From Rachicladosporium sp. CCFEE 5018 (taxonomy: Eukaryota > Ascomycota > Dothideomycetes > Cladosporiales > Cladosporiaceae): a stretch of 64,000 nucleotides of DNA. The notes under the pieces are model-generated. The model did no database searches. It saw nothing but the letters and a program-made list of their open reading frames with translations, and was not told the DNA's origin. Made by a program: the position numbers and the translations under genes. The stretch is taken from NCBI GenBank assembly GCA_002077045.2, contig KZ111156.1, forward strand, positions 5,670 to 69,669. Reading direction: 5' to 3'. Of the stretch, positions 62,736 to 64,000 are shown one piece after another; position 1 is the first letter of the stretch; every line of letters begins with the position of its first letter.

Positions 62736-63141
62736 GATGCGGTTGAGCGTCAAGGTGTCTTGTCGGCTGTGTAAAGTGATGGTCGAAAGGGAAGAAGAAA
62801 GCCTTGAGCGAGCAGCCAAGCGGCAGATGGAGACAGCAAAAGGGCTTGCATTCAGCAGAACCGAGAGTAGACTGCATATACTTGTACTCTCCTTCCCCGC
62901 CAGCACGTAATGCGCGCAAGTGGAGGATTGCTAGGCGTGAGGTCGCTAGCAAGTGCCGGAGTGACACGACAGAGTGCTGCCGGCGTCAACTCCGCCAAGC
63001 CAGCCCCTCCATTGTGACTTCTAGCGGCGCCTCCCGTACCTTCACATGCATGTGAATGAGCCCCACTGTGCATGTGTCAATTCATGCAGTCAAGGCAACA
63101 CAGCTTACAGCACCACGTCAGGAGGATACGGTCACCACATC
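62736..63141. promoter_or_regulatory. Divergent promoter region, CHO2 / UPF3
   Basis: 406 bp between divergent starts, with no separate gene. ACATGCATGTGAATGA near 63044-63058 contains CATGTGAA, which matches the fungal inositol/choline-responsive element core (CATGTGAAA-like). This would suit CHO2, but the match is short and inferred. Confidence 0.45.
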
Positions 63142-64000
63142 ATGCCGCCGAAGGTGCTCCAGAAGGCGGCCAATGATCAACAATCTGGCGTCCTCTCAAT
63201 CCCGGCAGCAGCACGCACACAATCCAGCCCCCAAAAGTCCAATGTCCGACTGAAGCTCGAAGTCCGCCGTCTGCCGCCCAGCTTGACTCTCACCGAGTTC
63301 GAAGACATCTTGGGCGAAGACTGGAAGCTCGGCGCAGGCAAGATCGATTGGCGCGAGTACCGTCAAGGCAAGATCAAGAGTGCTGGCAAGCTGCCTGAGC
63401 AGAGCCGCTGCTATGTACACCTCGTCAATGAGTCGCTAGTGCGAGACTTCGAGCAACGCTTCCTCGATGTTGTCTTCCACGATAAGGCGGGCACGCATAA
63501 GCTGCCCGAGCTGAAGCACCTTCCACCTACGCTTGGCTTTGCGCCGAATCAGCGCGTGCCTTTGCCAGGCAAGCAGAAGCCGGACACAAGGCAGGGTACT
63601 ATCGATCAAGACCCAGAGTTCATTGCATTCTTGGAAGCAGAGACGCAGCCCATCGCTAAGCCAGCACCTGTGGACGTCACCACTGTAGAGAAGGAGCCGA
63701 AAGCCAAGAGCACACCACTGATCGAGGCATTGCGGGAACGCAAGGCAGCAAAGGCCAAGGCTGCGGCCGCTAAGAGCGACGCCAAAGTACCAGGCAAGAC
63801 CGACGGGAAGGACAGCGCCGCTGAAACGAAGGAAGTTCCACCGGCCGTCTCCACTCCTAAGAAGGGTGAGAAAGGCAGACTGGAGCAGCTCACGAAAGAC
63901 GTGGCCAAAGTCGCGAATAAGCAAGCGAATGGCAAGCAGGCACAGAACGGGGCGCCTGCACCGCCGGCGTCGCCACAACGAGGTGTCGCGCCGCCTGCTA
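63142..64000 (+). CDS. upf3: Nonsense-mediated decay factor UPF3, partial
   Basis: ATG 63142 (MPPKVLQKAANDQQSG) opens a frame that runs off the right edge with 286 codons visible. The Smg4/UPF3 RRM-like domain starts at KLEVRRLPPSLTLTEFEDIL and continues through QSRCYVHLVNESLVRDFEQR, then FAPNQRVPLPGKQKPDTRQG, and IDQDPEFIAFLEAET, which is the family's most conserved block. The following region is Lys/Ala/Pro-rich and low-complexity. UPF3 links exon-junction or ribosome complexes to UPF2 and UPF1 in mRNA surveillance. The C-terminus lies beyond the window. Confidence 0.92.
   Translation, partial: MPPKVLQKAANDQQSGVLSIPAAARTQSSPQKSNVRLKLEVRRLPPSLTLTEFEDILGEDWKLGAGKIDWREYRQGKIKSAGKLPEQSRCYVHLVNESLVRDFEQRFLDVVFHDKAGTHKLPELKHLPPTLGFAPNQRVPLPGKQKPDTRQGTIDQDPEFIAFLEAETQPIAKPAPVDVTTVEKEPKAKSTPLIEALRERKAAKAKAAAAKSDAKVPGKTDGKDSAAETKEVPPAVSTPKKGEKGRLEQLTKDVAKVANKQANGKQAQNGAPAPPASPQRGVAPPA

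Noticed and set aside
1..64000. CRISPR arrays, operons, insertion sequences, bacterial mobile elements
   Set aside because: The genome is eukaryotic, with spliceosomal introns throughout. No regularly spaced repeats, transposase, reverse transcriptase or long terminal repeats were seen.

Overview
The window is the left end of a chromosome from a filamentous ascomycete. It opens with about 80 bp of CCCTAA telomere repeat. The genes behind it carry short introns of about 48-70 bp with GTRNGT donors and CTRAC-like branch points. Their products (Fcy-type permease, fungal rhodopsin-domain protein, DUF3533/Sng1, Cho2, Asa1, Dbp7) fit Pezizomycotina, and Dothideomycetes is a reasonable guess, though no marker in the window proves the class.

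Region 1 (1-11.2 kb) is subtelomeric and lineage-specific. Five genes all run toward the telomere on the minus strand and none was recognised: an acidic protein whose 3' end runs into the telomere, a long coiled-coil protein with an unresolved frame junction, an 871-residue two-exon protein, and two small proteins that look like divergent paralogs. Three of the five share blocks of upstream sequence.

Region 2 (12-30 kb) is accessory. It holds a CE2-type SGNH esterase, a purine-cytosine permease, a rhodopsin-domain membrane protein, a GMC oxidoreductase, a subtilase cluster, a transcription-factor-like orphan, an HD-domain protein, and a GH11 xylanase with a long low-complexity tail. The subtilase cluster is the most unusual part. 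An S8 peptidase with Glu at the usual catalytic Asp position sits among three small genes that each match only the propeptide part of a subtilase and share its first intron position. They could be stand-alone I9-type inhibitors or chaperones.

Region 3 (30-64 kb) is mostly conserved housekeeping: DDB1, Pol III subunit Rpc37, a DJ-1/PfpI protein, a Ctr copper transporter, exosome Mtr3, ALG2, a DUF202 protein, a DUF3533/Sng1 protein, Hsp10, a WRAP53/Swt21-like WD40 protein, an Anp1-family mannosyltransferase, RPA2, DBP7, ASA1, GCP4, a small acidic protein, an F-box-like pseudogene, CHO2, and the start of UPF3 at the right edge. Several pairs are tightly convergent (DBP7/ASA1, 30 bp) or share a divergent promoter (DDB1/RPC37, RPA2/DBP7).

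Exon boundaries were worked out by hand from splice signals and frame, and checked by summing exon phases. No database search or alignment program was used. Family names rest on recognised motifs and conserved sequence.
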